Assembly (NCBI RefSeq): GCF_037095755.1
Contig: NZ_JBAWKJ010000002.1
Coordinates: 496,001-560,000 of the forward strand
Reading direction: 5' to 3'
DNA from: Sphingopyxis sp. CCNWLW2
GTDB taxonomy: Bacteria; Pseudomonadota; Alphaproteobacteria; Sphingomonadales; Sphingomonadaceae
Length of the DNA: 64,000 bases
Numbering within the stretch: the first letter of the stretch is position 1; each line of letters opens with the position of its first letter. Shown one piece after another: positions 8,608-18,697 of this stretch. The notes under the pieces are model-generated. The model saw only the letters and a list, made by a program, of their open reading frames with translations. It ran no database searches and had not been told where the DNA came from. Made by a program: the position numbers and the translations under genes.

Positions 8608-9824
8608 GCCGCCTTCTGAAGCTGCAGTTCGAGCCGATCCCAGATCTCGACCAGCGCGCTCGTCAGCTCGCGCATCATCGCCTCGTCATGGGCCGGGCCC
8701 GGGGTGAAGCGCAGGCGTTCGGTGCCGCGCGGCACGGTCGGGAAATTGATCGGCTGCACATAGACGCCATATTCGGCGAGCAGGATGTCGCTGATCTTCT
8801 TCGCGCGCACCGGGTCGCCGACCATCAGCGGGACGATATGCGTCGTCGAATCCATCACCGGCAGGCCGGCGTCGCGGAAGCATTGCTTGAGGTAAGCTGC
8901 GGCTTCCTGCTGCGCGTCGCGCTCGACGCTCGACGACTTCAGGTGCCGCACGCTGGCGAGCACGCCCGCGACGAGCACCGGCGACAGGCTGGTCGTGAAG
9001 ATGAAGCCCGGCGCATAGCTGCGGATCACGTCGATGATATTTTTGTCGGCGGCGATATAGCCGCCCATCACGCCGAAAGCCTTGCCCAGCGTGCCTTCGA
9101 TGATGGTGATACGGCTCGCGGCTTCGTCGCGATCGCTGATGCCACCGCCGCGTGGGCCGTACATGCCGACCGCATGGACTTCGTCGCAATAGGTCAGCGC
9201 GTTATATTTTTCTGCAAGGTCGCAGATCGCGTGAAGCGGAGCGACGTCGCCGTCCATCGAATAGACGCTTTCGAACGCGATCAGCTTCGCCGCCTCGGGA
9301 TCGTCGGCCGCGAGCAGTTCCTCGAGGTGGGCGAGGTCGTTGTGGCGCCACACGCGCTTTTCGCAGCCCGAGTTGCGGATGCCCGCGATCATCGAGGCGT
9401 GGTTGAGCTCGTCCGAATAGATGATGCAGTTCGGGAGCAGCTTGCCGAGCGTGCCGAGCGTCGCCTCGTTCGAGATATAGCCCGAGGTGAAGAGCAGCGC
9501 GCCATCCTTGCCGTGCAGGTCGGCGAGCTCATGCTCGAGATCGATATGATAATGGGTGTTGCCGCCGATGTTGCGCGTCCCGCCCGAACCCGCGCCGACG
9601 TCGTGCAGCGCGCCTTCCATCGCCTCGATGACCTTGGGATGCTGGCCCATCGCGAGATAGTCGTTCGAGCACCAGACGGTAATCGGTTTCGGCCCGTTAT
9701 GGCCGGCAAAGCAGCGCGCGTTCGGAAAAGCACCGCGATTGCGCAGGATGTCGATGAAGACGCGGTAGCGCCCTTCTTCATGCAGCCGGTCGATTGCCCG
9801 AGCGAAGATATCGTAATAGTTCAC
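8604..9824 (-). CDS. hemA: 5-aminolevulinate synthase
   Basis: A 406-residue PLP enzyme that condenses glycine with succinyl-CoA to 5-aminolevulinate, the first committed step of tetrapyrrole synthesis by the Shemin (C4) pathway used by alphaproteobacteria. Full family length. The N-terminus has [17 protein letters not shown] and [14 protein letters not shown]. The PLP lysine sits in [15 protein letters not shown], and the cofactor-aspartate motif is [11 protein letters not shown]. The nitroreductase gene overlaps its stop. Its succinyl-CoA substrate is also the product of the methylmalonyl-CoA pathway encoded 15 kb away. Confidence 0.95.
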   Translation of the reverse strand: MNYYDIFARAIDRLHEEGRYRVFIDILRNRGAFPNARCFAGHNGPKPITVWCSNDYLAMGQHPKVIEAMEGALHDVGAGSGGTRNIGGNTHYHIDLEHELADLHGKDGALLFTSGYISNEATLGTLGKLLPNCIIYSDELNHASMIAGIRNSGCEKRVWRHNDLAHLEELLAADDPEAAKLIAFESVYSMDGDVAPLHAICDLAEKYNALTYCDEVHAVGMYGPRGGGISDRDEAASRITIIEGTLGKAFGVMGGYIAADKNIIDVIRSYAPGFIFTTSLSPVLVAGVLASVRHLKSSSVERDAQQEAAAYLKQCFRDAGLPVMDSTTHIVPLMVGDPVRAKKISDILLAEYGVYVQPINFPTVPRGTERLRFTPGPAHDEAMMRELTSALVEIWDRLELQLQKAA

Positions 9825-9946
9825 GTTTCAGCCCCGCAGTCAGGTGCTAATGCAGCTGTCGAGCCGCTCCCTCCGGCGGCACGTAACAGGCGGGCCAATA
9901 ACGCCGAATCTGGCTGAAATCCAGTGCGAACGATTCGCAACTTATG

Positions 9947-9959
9947 GGACAAATTGTCC
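9947..9959. promoter_or_regulatory. 13-bp palindrome between murI and hemA
   Basis: GGACAA-A-TTGTCC is a perfect inverted repeat 2 bp beyond the murI stop and about 120 bp upstream of the hemA start. With a 1-base centre it is a poor RNA hairpin and better suited to binding a dimeric protein. It does not match the FNR or Irr box that I know. The regulator is unknown. Confidence 0.3.
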
Positions 9960-9961
9960 TA

Positions 9962-10768
9962 TCAGATCGTCTCGATCGACCCGATGCCATAGGGGGCCAG
10001 CGCGGCGAGCGGCGGGGGCGGGCGGTCGTCGCTCCGCGTGAAGACCGCGACACCGGGGGCGGCCGCGGCGGGCCAGGGCTGGCCTTCGGTCAGATGGGCG
10101 ATGCGCCGTGCGATGCCCGCGGCGCCGTCGATCAGGGTCACCCCGGGGCCCGCTGCCGCCTGCAGTTCGTCCTGCAACAACGGAAAATGCGTGCAGGCGA
10201 GGACGATCACGTCGATCCGGTCGCCCCCCGGCTGGTCGCGCAGGCCCGCAATCGCGCGGACGATCACCTCCGGATCGACCGTCTCGCCGCACAGCTTCGC
10301 CTCGGCACCGGTAACCAGACCCGGGCTGCCATGGCGCAGCACGGTCTTGCCGGCGGCAAACCTGGCACTAAGATCGTCGACATAGGGCTGGCGGACCGTT
10401 GCCTCGGTGCCGAGCACGCCAATGACGCCGCTTTTGGTGAGTTCGGCCGCCGGCTTGATCGCCGGCACCGTCCCGACGATCGGCAGGTCGAGTGCGGCGC
10501 GAACATGCGCAAGCGCGATCGTCGAGGCGGTGTTGCACGCAATGACCGCGAGCCGCGGCTGATAGCGTTCAACGAGGCGCCCAAGCAACGCGGGGACCCG
10601 CGCGGCGAGTTCCTCGTTGCTCTTCTTGCCATAGGGCAGCCCGGCATAGTCGGCGGCATAGACGATCGGGGCAGTCGGGAGCAGCGCGCGTGTCGGACCC
10701 AGCACGGTGAGCCCGCCAAGGCCGCTGTCGAAGAAGAGAATGGGGGCGTCGGGCGCGGGAGCGTTCAT
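9962..10768 (-). CDS. murI: Glutamate racemase
   Basis: A 268-residue cofactor-independent racemase supplying D-glutamate for peptidoglycan. Diagnostic motifs: ILFFDSGLGGLTVL at the N-terminus (catalytic acid region), IACNTAS with the first catalytic cysteine, and VLACTHFPLL with the second. The start at MNAPAPDAP (10768) is chosen because the upstream 40 in-frame codons show no family similarity. It is divergent from plsY across 147 bp, which therefore holds both promoters. Confidence 0.93.
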   Translation of the reverse strand: MNAPAPDAPILFFDSGLGGLTVLGPTRALLPTAPIVYAADYAGLPYGKKSNEELAARVPALLGRLVERYQPRLAVIACNTASTIALAHVRAALDLPIVGTVPAIKPAAELTKSGVIGVLGTEATVRQPYVDDLSARFAAGKTVLRHGSPGLVTGAEAKLCGETVDPEVIVRAIAGLRDQPGGDRIDVIVLACTHFPLLQDELQAAAGPGVTLIDGAAGIARRIAHLTEGQPWPAAAAPGVAVFTRSDDRPPPPLAALAPYGIGSIETI

Positions 10769-10915
10769 GGGCTTTCGCCTAGCAGCGACCGGAGGGGCAC
10801 TCAATGGGGCGCCGGATGGGCACCGTGTTCGTCCGATTTGGTTGCCACTCTTGCCGAATCCATTGATTGATTCCGGTAACGGCGCCACATTGATCCAAAG
10901 CGAGCGGGGAACGTC

Positions 10916-11536
10916 ATGACTTTATATTTGCTGATTGCCGCGGGCTATCTGTTGGGATCGATCCCGTTCGGCGTGATCCTGACGCGCATGTTCGGCGCGG
11001 GCGACCTGCGCCAGATCGGGTCGGGCAATATCGGCGCGACCAATGTGCTGCGGACCGGGCGCAAGGGACTGGCGGCGGCAACGCTGATCCTCGACGGCGC
11101 AAAGGGCGCGGTGGCGGTGCTGCTCGCGCGCCATTTCGTCCCCGAACTCGGCGACCATGCGGCGATGATCGCGGGCGCCGCGGCGATGATCGGCCATTGC
11201 TATCCGGTGTGGCTGAAGTTCCGCGGCGGGAAGGGCGTTGCGACATTGCTGGGCCTTGCGCTTGCGCTCGCCTGGCCGATCGGGCTGGTGTTCGCCGTCG
11301 TGTGGATCGGCACCGTCTTGTTGCTGCGTATCTCATCGCTCGGCGGGATGCTCGGCGCGGTGTCGGCACCGATCGCCGCGCTCGCCTTCGGCCATCAGGT
11401 CTATGCCATCGGCCTCGCGGGCCTCGCGGTCATCGTGCTGTGGCGCCACCGCGAAAATATCGCACGGCTGCGTGCCGGGACCGAGCCGAGGGTCGGCGGA
11501 AAGAAGGCCGCGCCTGAAGGAGCCGGCGGAGCGTGA
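10916..11536 (+). CDS. plsY: Glycerol-3-phosphate acyltransferase PlsY
   Basis: A 206-residue integral membrane acyltransferase that uses acyl-phosphate to acylate glycerol 3-phosphate, the first step of phospholipid synthesis. Family motifs are clear: GSIPFGVILT near the N-terminus, GSGNIGATNVLRTGRKG (substrate-binding glycines), and HCYPVWLKFRGGKGVAT with the signature GGKGVAT. Five or more hydrophobic helices fit. The stop overlaps the GTG start of dprA by four bases. Confidence 0.93.
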   Translation: MTLYLLIAAGYLLGSIPFGVILTRMFGAGDLRQIGSGNIGATNVLRTGRKGLAAATLILDGAKGAVAVLLARHFVPELGDHAAMIAGAAAMIGHCYPVWLKFRGGKGVATLLGLALALAWPIGLVFAVVWIGTVLLLRISSLGGMLGAVSAPIAALAFGHQVYAIGLAGLAVIVLWRHRENIARLRAGTEPRVGGKKAAPEGAGGA

Positions 11537-12618
11537 CGCACGCCGAGCGGCTGGCGCGGCTGCGGCTGATCCGCACGCCGCATGTCGGCCCAGTCAGCTG
11601 GCATCAGCTCATGCTGCGCTTCGGGTCGGGCGAGGCCGCGCTCGATGCGCTGCCCGATCTCGCCCTGCGCGGCGGGGCAGGGAAGGCGCGCATCGCACCG
11701 GTCGAGGCCGCCGAGCGTGAGATCGAGCGCGTGGCCCAATTGAGCGCGCGCCATATTTTCAGCGACGAGGATGATTATTCGCCGATGCTGCGCGAGGTCG
11801 AGGGCGCGCCGCCCGTCGTCGTCGTGCGCGGCGATACGGCGATGCTGCGGCGCCCATGCGTTGCGATCGTCGGCGCGCGCAATGCCTCGGCGATCGCATG
11901 CCGCTTCGCGCGCCAGCTCGCGGCCGATCTGGCGGCGCGCGACGTGACCGTGGTTAGCGGGCTCGCCCGCGGCGTCGACACCGCTGCGCATATCGGCGCG
12001 CTCGGCGGATCGACCGTAGGCGTCATCGCCAGCGGAATCGACATTGCCTTTCCGCCCGAAAATGCCGTGCTGCAGGAAAAGATCGCGAGCGACCAGTTGC
12101 TGATCGCCGAGCAACCGCCGGGAACCGAGCCGCTCGCGCGCCACTTCCCGTCGCGTAATCGCATCATCGCCGGGGTCGCGCACGGAACGGTGGTGATCGA
12201 GGCGGCGCCCAAATCGGGATCGCTGATCACCGCGCGGCGGGCCGGTGATTACGGGCGCGAGGTGATGGCGGTGCCGGGCTCGCCGCTCGACCCGCGCGCG
12301 CAGGGCTGCAATATGCTGATCCGCGAAGGCGCGACGCTGATCCAGACGGTCGACGATGTGCTGGAGGCGGTCGGACCGATCGATACGCGAATGGTGCGCG
12401 AGCCGGTGCAACGCTACGCCGCCGCGCCCGCGCCGGTCGACGCGGGCGAGGGTGAACGCCGGTCGCTGGTCGATCTGCTCGGCCCGACGCCGGTCGCGGT
12501 CGACGAGTTGGTGCGACAATCCGGGCAGGACGCCTCGACGGTGCAGCTGCTCTTGCTCGAACTCGAACTGGCGGGCCGTGTCGAGCGCCATGCGGGCGCG
12601 AAGATCTCGCTCGTGTGA
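11533..12618 (+). CDS. dprA: DNA-processing protein DprA
   Basis: A 361-residue DprA/Smf protein, which loads RecA on incoming single-stranded DNA during natural transformation. The N-terminal helix-hairpin-like region (LRLIRTPHVGPVSW) is followed by the Rossmann-like domain with VAIVGARNASA, VVSGLARGVDTAAHIGAL and FPSRNRIIAGVAHG. The C-terminal about 60 residues form the winged-helix DprA domain (PVAVDELVRQSGQ). The GTG start overlaps plsY. No other competence genes lie in this window, as is usual for dprA in alphaproteobacteria. Confidence 0.92.
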   Translation: MTHAERLARLRLIRTPHVGPVSWHQLMLRFGSGEAALDALPDLALRGGAGKARIAPVEAAEREIERVAQLSARHIFSDEDDYSPMLREVEGAPPVVVVRGDTAMLRRPCVAIVGARNASAIACRFARQLAADLAARDVTVVSGLARGVDTAAHIGALGGSTVGVIASGIDIAFPPENAVLQEKIASDQLLIAEQPPGTEPLARHFPSRNRIIAGVAHGTVVIEAAPKSGSLITARRAGDYGREVMAVPGSPLDPRAQGCNMLIREGATLIQTVDDVLEAVGPIDTRMVREPVQRYAAAPAPVDAGEGERRSLVDLLGPTPVAVDELVRQSGQDASTVQLLLLELELAGRVERHAGAKISLV

Positions 12619-12784
12619 TCCGGCGCTCGATACATCATCCGCAGCGTTGGCAAATATGACGCGGACAGACACATCCTGCCCGCCGACTTCGAATGGCAGA
12701 GCGATTGACGAAAAATCCGGCTTGACGGGATCAAGCGATCCCCGCCACCCTCGCGCGTAATCGGGCGAAGGGGAAATTCGGTAA

Positions 12785-13453
12785 ATGCAATATGATGCGC
12801 GTTTGCTCGTCCCCACTTTGCGGCGGGCATGGGATATGGCGGTCGCCATGCCGGGCACCGTTTTGGTCGCCTGGCTGGCAACCGCGGTTGCAGGGATTGC
12901 GTCGGATGTTGCCATGGAGCGGATGGGCGGCAACGGAAGCGGAATCCTGATCGTCTATGGCATTGCCATCACCTTCGTTCAGGTCTGGATCACCCGCGAA
13001 GCCTTTGCGCAGGCAGGGATTGTGTCTGCCATGTCGGTCGCCAATTCGCTGAGCGTCTATTTGCAGGGCCTGTTGGTCGGGCTCGGCGTGTTGCTGGGGC
13101 TCGTCCTGCTGGTTTTGCCCGGGCTCTATGTCTTTGCGCGCTGGTATCTCGCCAGCGCGTTGCTCGTGCGCGACGAGGGCGGCCGCCGCGCGGCGATGCA
13201 GCGAAGCTGGGATATGCTTGCGGTGCATTGGCCCGCGGCGCTTGGCGTCGGGTTGATCCTGTTCGCGCTATCGGTGGCGCCGTTGGCGGCCGAGCTCGCG
13301 GCGCCGGCCCTGGCGGCCGAATATGGGTTTGGGTGGCTGGTGGCGACGAATCTGGCCGCGGCGATCGGTATTGTGGGGAGCTATCTGGCCGCGGTGTGTC
13401 TGCTCTTGAATATCGAACAGCCCGCTTCGACGTTACAGGAAATTTTCGGTTGA
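12785..13453 (+). CDS. Hypothetical multi-pass membrane protein
   Basis: A 222-residue protein with about five to six hydrophobic helices and short loops. A conserved-looking amphipathic stretch RRAAMQRSWDMLAVHW separates the third and fourth helices. This layout resembles the membrane-anchor domain found in glycerophosphoryl diester phosphodiesterase and related families of unknown function, but I cannot assign a role. AAGGGGAAA precedes the ATG. It stands alone between dprA (166-bp gap) and topA (67-bp gap). Confidence 0.7.
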   Translation: MQYDARLLVPTLRRAWDMAVAMPGTVLVAWLATAVAGIASDVAMERMGGNGSGILIVYGIAITFVQVWITREAFAQAGIVSAMSVANSLSVYLQGLLVGLGVLLGLVLLVLPGLYVFARWYLASALLVRDEGGRRAAMQRSWDMLAVHWPAALGVGLILFALSVAPLAAELAAPALAAEYGFGWLVATNLAAAIGIVGSYLAAVCLLLNIEQPASTLQEIFG

Positions 13454-13520
13454 CGCAGCGCCCCTCGGCGCCACCCTCACGCGTACGTACGTAAGGGACA
13501 GCTAGGACTAAAGGTTTTTC

Positions 13521-16082
13521 ATGCAATTGGTAATTGTGGAATCGCCCGCAAAGGCGAAGACGATCGAGAAATATCTGGGACGCGACTTCAAGGTGCTGGC
13601 GTCCTATGGCCATGTCCGCGATCTGCCGCCCAAGGACGGGTCGGTCGATCCCGACGACGGCTTCGCGATGCAGTGGCAGCTCTATCCCGACAAGACGAAG
13701 CGGATGAAGGAAATCCAGGATGCGGCGAAGACGGCCGATCGCCTGATCCTCGCGACCGACCCTGATCGCGAAGGTGAAGCGATCAGCTGGCATGTGCAGG
13801 AATTGCTGCGCAGTAAAAAGGCGCTGCCGCAAGAGGTCGACCGCGTCACCTTCAACGCGATCACCAAGGATGCGGTGCTCACCGCGATGGCGCATCCGCG
13901 CGCGCTCGACGACGATCTGATCGATGCCTATCGCGCCCGCCGCGCGCTCGACTATCTCGTCGGCTTCACCCTGTCGCCGGTGCTGTGGCGCAAGCTGCCC
14001 GGCGCCAAATCGGCGGGCCGTGTCCAGTCGGTGACGCTGCGCATGATCGTCGAACGCGAGCGCGAAATCGAAGCCTTTGTTGCGCAGCAATATTGGTCGA
14101 TCACGGGCCTGTTCGAAATGTCGGGCACGCCGTTCAAGGCGCGCCTTGCGCAATGGCGCGGCGACAAGATCGAGCGGCTGTCGATCACCAGCGAGGCCGA
14201 TGCACGCGCCGCCGAAGCCGATGTGAAGGCGGGGCATTTCACCGTCGATGCGGTCGAGACCAAGCCGCTGACGCGCAATCCGCCGCCGCCCTTCACGACG
14301 TCGACGCTGCAACAGGAAGCCGCGCGCAAGCTGGGCTTTTCCGCCAGCCACACGATGCGTGTCGCGCAGGGGCTCTATGAAGACGGCGCGATCACTTACA
14401 TGCGTACCGACGGCGTCCAGATGGACGGCGCCGCGATCAGCGCGGCGCGCGCCGCCATCGCAAACCGCTATGACGGCGGCTACGTCCCCGACAAGCCGCG
14501 CATCTATCAGACCAAGGCAAAAAATGCCCAGGAGGCCCACGAGGCGATCCGTCCGACCGACTTTTCAAAGGACAAGGCGGGCAGCGGCGATCATGCGCGG
14601 CTTTACGAACTGATCTGGAAGCGCGCGATGGCAAGCCAGATGGCTTCCGCGCGACTGGAGCGGACGAGCATCGACCTCGCCGACGGCACCGGAAAGACGG
14701 TGATGCGGGCGACCGGACAGGTCATCAAATTCCCCGGCTTTCTGGCGCTGTATGACGAAGGCCGCGACGACAGCAACGACGATGACGACGCGCGCTTGCT
14801 GCCCGCGATGACCAAAGGCGATGCACCCGCGAAGACAGGGGTCGAGGTCGAAAGCCACGAGACCCAGCCGCCGCCGCGCTATTCCGAAGCCAGCATGGTC
14901 AAGAAGATGGAAGAGCTGGGGATTGGGCGCCCGTCGACTTGGGCCGCGATCCTGCAGGTTCTGAAGGATCGCGCCTATGTGACGGTCGAGAAGAATCGCT
15001 TCATTCCGGAAGAAAGCGGGCGGTTGCTGACCGCGTTCCTCGAGCGCTTTTTTGCGCGCTATGTCGAATATGACTACACTGCGGGGCTCGAGGAAGAGCT
15101 CGACGATGTGTCAGGCGGCCGCGCGCAGTGGCAGGCGGTTCTCGAACGCTTCTGGCGCGACTTCAAGCCGCGCACGGGCGAGGTGATGGAGCAGAAGCCG
15201 TCGGAGATTACTGCGGCGCTCGACGAATTCCTCGGCCCCTATCTCTTCCCCGACAAGGGCGACGGCAGCGACCCGCGCATCTGCCCCAATTGCGGCACCG
15301 GCAAGCTGGCGCTGCGCGGCGGCAAGTTCGGACCGTTCATCGCGTGCAGCAATTATCCCGACTGCAAGTTCACGCGCAAATTCGCGCAGCCGGGCGGCAA
15401 TGGCGAGGCCGACACCGGTCCCGAGGCGATGGGCACCGATCCCGAATCCGGGCTGGAAGTGACCAAGCGCAGCGGACGCTTCGGTCCCTATATCCAGCTC
15501 GGCGACGGCAAGGAGGCGAAGCGTTCGTCGATCCCGAAGGATATCCCGGGCGAGGATTTCGATCTCGACTATGCGATCAGGCTCTTGAACCTGCCGCGCG
15601 AGGTCGGGACGCATCCCGAAAGCGGCAAGACCATCATGGCGGGGCTGGGGCGCTACGGCCCGTACCTTCTCCACGACGGCAAATATGCGAAGCTGACGGG
15701 CACCGCCGAGATCTTTGACATCGGCATGAACGCCGCGGTCGTGCGCATCGCCGAAGCGGCAGCCGGCGGCGGGCGCGGGCGCACCAAGGCCGAGCCGCTC
15801 AACACCTTCGGCCCGCATCCGACGAGCGGCGGCGAGATGAAGCTGATGGAAGGACGCTTCGGGCCTTATGTGACCGACGGCACGACCAATGCGACGCTGC
15901 CCAAGAGCGCCGATCCGGCGACCTTGACGCTCGAAGAGGCGATCGCGCTGATCGACGCGCGCGCCGCGAAGGGCCCGGCGAAGGGCAAGAAAAAGGCCGC
16001 GCCGAAGAAGGCGGCCGCGAAGAAAGCCCCGGCCAAGAAGGCGCCTGCAAAGAAGGCTCCGGCAAAGAAGGCGGCCGAGTAG
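13521..16082 (+). CDS. topA: DNA topoisomerase I
   Basis: An 853-residue type IA topoisomerase that relaxes negative supercoils. The Toprim domain starts at residue 1 (MQLVIVESPAKAKTIEKYLG) and carries the acidic triad in ATDPDREGEAISWH. The active-site tyrosine is about Tyr293 in AITYMRTDGVQM. One four-cysteine zinc ribbon lies near residue 590-620 (CPNCG ... CSNYPDC), followed by three copies of a GRFGPY-type repeat, and the protein ends with a lysine/alanine-rich tail (repeats of KKAPA), a DNA-binding tail seen in alphaproteobacterial and actinobacterial enzymes. Confidence 0.96.
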   Translation: MQLVIVESPAKAKTIEKYLGRDFKVLASYGHVRDLPPKDGSVDPDDGFAMQWQLYPDKTKRMKEIQDAAKTADRLILATDPDREGEAISWHVQELLRSKKALPQEVDRVTFNAITKDAVLTAMAHPRALDDDLIDAYRARRALDYLVGFTLSPVLWRKLPGAKSAGRVQSVTLRMIVEREREIEAFVAQQYWSITGLFEMSGTPFKARLAQWRGDKIERLSITSEADARAAEADVKAGHFTVDAVETKPLTRNPPPPFTTSTLQQEAARKLGFSASHTMRVAQGLYEDGAITYMRTDGVQMDGAAISAARAAIANRYDGGYVPDKPRIYQTKAKNAQEAHEAIRPTDFSKDKAGSGDHARLYELIWKRAMASQMASARLERTSIDLADGTGKTVMRATGQVIKFPGFLALYDEGRDDSNDDDDARLLPAMTKGDAPAKTGVEVESHETQPPPRYSEASMVKKMEELGIGRPSTWAAILQVLKDRAYVTVEKNRFIPEESGRLLTAFLERFFARYVEYDYTAGLEEELDDVSGGRAQWQAVLERFWRDFKPRTGEVMEQKPSEITAALDEFLGPYLFPDKGDGSDPRICPNCGTGKLALRGGKFGPFIACSNYPDCKFTRKFAQPGGNGEADTGPEAMGTDPESGLEVTKRSGRFGPYIQLGDGKEAKRSSIPKDIPGEDFDLDYAIRLLNLPREVGTHPESGKTIMAGLGRYGPYLLHDGKYAKLTGTAEIFDIGMNAAVVRIAEAAAGGGRGRTKAEPLNTFGPHPTSGGEMKLMEGRFGPYVTDGTTNATLPKSADPATLTLEEAIALIDARAAKGPAKGKKKAAPKKAAAKKAPAKKAPAKKAPAKKAAE

Positions 16083-16096
16083 CAACGGGTTGAAGC

Positions 16097-16171
16097 GTCG
16101 CCCCAGCGAAAGCTGGGACCGCTGGCGGCGAGGCGCGCCGTTGACGATCCCAGCTTTCGCTGGGATGACGA
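16097..16171. repeat. Paired palindromic intergenic repeat
   Basis: Two hairpins in opposite orientation: CCCAGC-GAAA-GCTGGG (16102-16117) and TCCCAGC-TTTC-GCTGGGA (16148-16165), each with a cgtc/gacg outer flank. The paired inverted arrangement is that of a REP-type mosaic element. It follows topA and could stabilise or end its transcript. Confidence 0.65.
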
Positions 16172-16214
16172 CTGCAATCGGTCATGTTAGGGTGGCGCAT
16201 CGGGGAGAACATCG

Positions 16215-17336
16215 ATGCGCCACTTCTACGCCGTGATATTGTTCGTGATGTCGGCGCTTTCCTTGCCCGCTGCGGCACAACAATCCCGATATCTCATCTC
16301 CGCCCAGCCGATGACCGACGCGCCGCCGGGCATACAGGCGTGGCGCGTGCAATATTGGACCACCAACGGCAATGGCCAACGCTTCGCCGTCACCGGCATC
16401 GTCGCTGCGCCGATGGAGGCGATCCCGGCGCGCCCACGCCGCGTGATCGCCTGGACCCACGGCGCGTGGGGCGTCGCCGAGAAATGCGCGCCGTCGCTCA
16501 GCCCGGACTTCTTTGCCTATAGCGCGGGAATGAACGCGGTTCGCAGCGGTTATGTCGTCGTCGCGCCCGACTATATCGGCCTTGCCAGTCCGACGATGCA
16601 TCCTTTCCTCGTGGGGGCCGACACCGCCAACGCGGTTCTCGACGCCGTGCGCGCGGCGCGCGAGATTCCCGGCGCGGCGGCGGGCAGCAACTTTGCCGTC
16701 TGGGGAGAATCGCAAGGCGGCCACGCCGCGCTGTGGACCGCGACCGCTGCACGCTCCTATGCGCCCGACCTGACGCTGGTCGCCACGGCAGCAGCCGCGC
16801 CGCCCACCGACCTCGCCGCCAATCTGCGCGAGGGGAGCGACAAGAATGCGCGCGCGCTCTTGCTGTCCTTCGCACTGCATAGCTGGTCGACGCTATATGG
16901 CTTCTCGATGGACGGCATCACCAACCGCACGAACCAGGGCATCATCACCCGGCTGGCGCAGAATAATTGCGTCGCCTTCAACAAGAAGCCCAAGCTCGGC
17001 ACGATCCTTGGCATCCTCACCATCGCCCGCGCGACGAAAAACAAGGACATCGCGAAGATCGAGCCCTTCGGCTCCTTCGCACGCACCAACAGCGTCGATC
17101 CCGCACGCGTGCCCGGACCGCTGCTGATCGCGCAGAGCCGCAACGACACGATTGTCGCGCCCGCGGTCACGCGCAAATTCGCCAAGGCGGTGTGCAGGCG
17201 CGGAACGCCGCTGCGCTGGATCGACATGACGGGAGATCATGGCGCAAGCGCGCGCGAAAGTTCGCAGGAAACGATCGGCTGGATCACCTCGCGCTTCGAC
17301 GGCAACACGCCGCCCAACGATTGTCGGCGGACATAG
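16215..17336 (+). CDS. Secreted alpha/beta hydrolase, secretory-lipase family
   Basis: A 373-residue protein with a Sec signal peptide (cleavage after residues LPAAA, near 21). The body has an alpha/beta-hydrolase fold of the secretory lipase (LIP) type: an oxyanion region at VIAWTHGAWG, the nucleophile elbow WGESQGGHAA (Ser near residue 163), a candidate aspartate around SRNDTIVAPA and a candidate histidine in MTGDHGASA. Cys pairs are possible at EKCAPS and VCRRGT. It is an exported esterase or lipase of unknown substrate. It is convergent with the next gene, with only 3 bp between stops. Confidence 0.8.
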   Translation: MRHFYAVILFVMSALSLPAAAQQSRYLISAQPMTDAPPGIQAWRVQYWTTNGNGQRFAVTGIVAAPMEAIPARPRRVIAWTHGAWGVAEKCAPSLSPDFFAYSAGMNAVRSGYVVVAPDYIGLASPTMHPFLVGADTANAVLDAVRAAREIPGAAAGSNFAVWGESQGGHAALWTATAARSYAPDLTLVATAAAAPPTDLAANLREGSDKNARALLLSFALHSWSTLYGFSMDGITNRTNQGIITRLAQNNCVAFNKKPKLGTILGILTIARATKNKDIAKIEPFGSFARTNSVDPARVPGPLLIAQSRNDTIVAPAVTRKFAKAVCRRGTPLRWIDMTGDHGASARESSQETIGWITSRFDGNTPPNDCRRT

Positions 17337-17339
17337 CGA

Positions 17340-17780
17340 CTAGCGGAAGGTGTCCGGATCCACGGGCGGCTTACGGTTGAACCATGCGATGGAATCGGCA
17401 CGGAACAGCATGTAGGTCGCAGCGCCTTGAATGACGGTGATGACGAGCGCCACGCCCAGTGAGATACCCTGCGGCCCGAGCGGGTTGCTGAGGTTGCTCA
17501 GCATCGAAATCAGGCCGATGACGAAAAAGGCGGTCAGAATCCATTTGGCAATTTTGCTCGCCCGCGCCGAAATGAAATACCAGATGATCAGGTTGAGGAT
17601 CATCCCGATGGCGAAGGATGCGATGAGAAAGCCCGTTCCAAAGCCGGTCGCTGCGAATTCCGGCGCGCGGGCGATCTTAGCCGACATATCGCTCCACGCG
17701 AACAGGAAGTTCAGTACGCCAAGCGCCAGCGATACCAGGAAAAGGCGGTCGAATAATATGATGGAATCGGGTTTGGTCAT
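17340..17780 (-). CDS. Hypothetical four-helix membrane protein
   Basis: A 146-residue protein with four predicted transmembrane helices (about residues 8-28, 45-70, 82-100 and 108-128) and short polar loops. I recognise no domain. It lies 23 bp behind era on the same strand, so it may be transcribed at the end of the lepB-rnc-era unit. Its base composition looks somewhat less GC-rich than its neighbours (not counted). Function unknown. Confidence 0.7.
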   Translation of the reverse strand: MTKPDSIILFDRLFLVSLALGVLNFLFAWSDMSAKIARAPEFAATGFGTGFLIASFAIGMILNLIIWYFISARASKIAKWILTAFFVIGLISMLSNLSNPLGPQGISLGVALVITVIQGAATYMLFRADSIAWFNRKPPVDPDTFR

Positions 17781-17803
17781 TTTCTAGCCCCCTCACTTCG
17801 TTC

Positions 17804-18697
17804 TCAATCGACCCAGTCGAGCCCCATGTCGCGATAGACGCCGCGGTCTTCGTCCCAGTTCGCCTTGACCTTTACGTGCAGGAACAGGTGCACCTTGCGC
17901 CCCAACAGCTCGGTCAGCTCGGCGCGCGACTTGCTGCCGATCTCCTTGATCCGCTCGCCCTTGTGGCCGAGGATGATTGCGCGCTGGTTGTCGCGTGCGA
18001 CGAGGATCTGCTGGTGAATTTCGGCGCTGCCGTCGGGGCGCGTCGTGAATTTCTCGGTCTCGACCGTTGACTGATACGGCAGCTCTTCGTGGAGCTGGCG
18101 ATAGAGCTGCTCGCGCGTAATCTCGGCCGCGAGCATGCGTTCGGGGGCGTCGCTGACCTCGTCCTCGGGGAAATGCCACGGCCCCTCGGGCATCAGCTTC
18201 GCCAGCGTCGCCTTGAGTTCGGGCACGCCGTCGCCGGTGCTCGCCGAGATGAAGAAGGTTTCGTCGAAGGCGACCCGCTCGTTGAGCTGCGTCGCGATCG
18301 TCAGCAATTTGTCCTTCTTGGTCAGATCGACCTTGTTGAGAACAAGGAACTTCTTCTCGGGCCGTCCCTCGATCCCCTGCAGCACGCGTTCGGCGCGCTC
18401 GCCGAGCTTCGCCGCGGCATCGATCATCACGAGGATCGCCTCGGCCTGGTCAAGGCTGTTCCACGCGGCGGCGACCATCGCGCGGTCGAGCCGGCGGGTG
18501 GGGGCGAAGATACCCGGCGTGTCGATCAGGACGATCTGCGTTTCGCCGTCCATCGCGACGCCCATCAACCGCGTGCGCGTCGTCTGCGCCTTCGGACTGA
18601 CGATCGCGACCTTCTGGCCGACGAGCGCGTTGACGATCGTCGATTTGCCCGCGTTGGGCGCGCCGACGACGGCGACAAATCCGCAACGGTGGGTCAT
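17804..18697 (-). CDS. era: GTPase Era
   Basis: A 297-residue GTPase acting in 16S rRNA maturation and 30S assembly. G1 is GAPNAGKST (residues 12-20), G3 is DTPG in [11 protein letters not shown], and G4 is NKVD. The C-terminal KH domain (about residues 200-290) contains [17 protein letters not shown] with the GxxG loop and binds the 3' end of 16S rRNA. The start overlaps the rnc stop by four bases, the classical lepB-rnc-era arrangement. Confidence 0.96.
   Translation of the reverse strand: MTHRCGFVAVVGAPNAGKSTIVNALVGQKVAIVSPKAQTTRTRLMGVAMDGETQIVLIDTPGIFAPTRRLDRAMVAAAWNSLDQAEAILVMIDAAAKLGERAERVLQGIEGRPEKKFLVLNKVDLTKKDKLLTIATQLNERVAFDETFFISASTGDGVPELKATLAKLMPEGPWHFPEDEVSDAPERMLAAEITREQLYRQLHEELPYQSTVETEKFTTRPDGSAEIHQQILVARDNQRAIILGHKGERIKEIGSKSRAELTELLGRKVHLFLHVKVKANWDEDRGVYRDMGLDWVD

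Noticed and set aside
16097..16171. Regular hairpins considered as a possible CRISPR or attachment site
   Set aside because: Only two copies, in inverted orientation, without spacers of uniform length or cas genes. The same unit recurs elsewhere as single or paired intergenic repeats.
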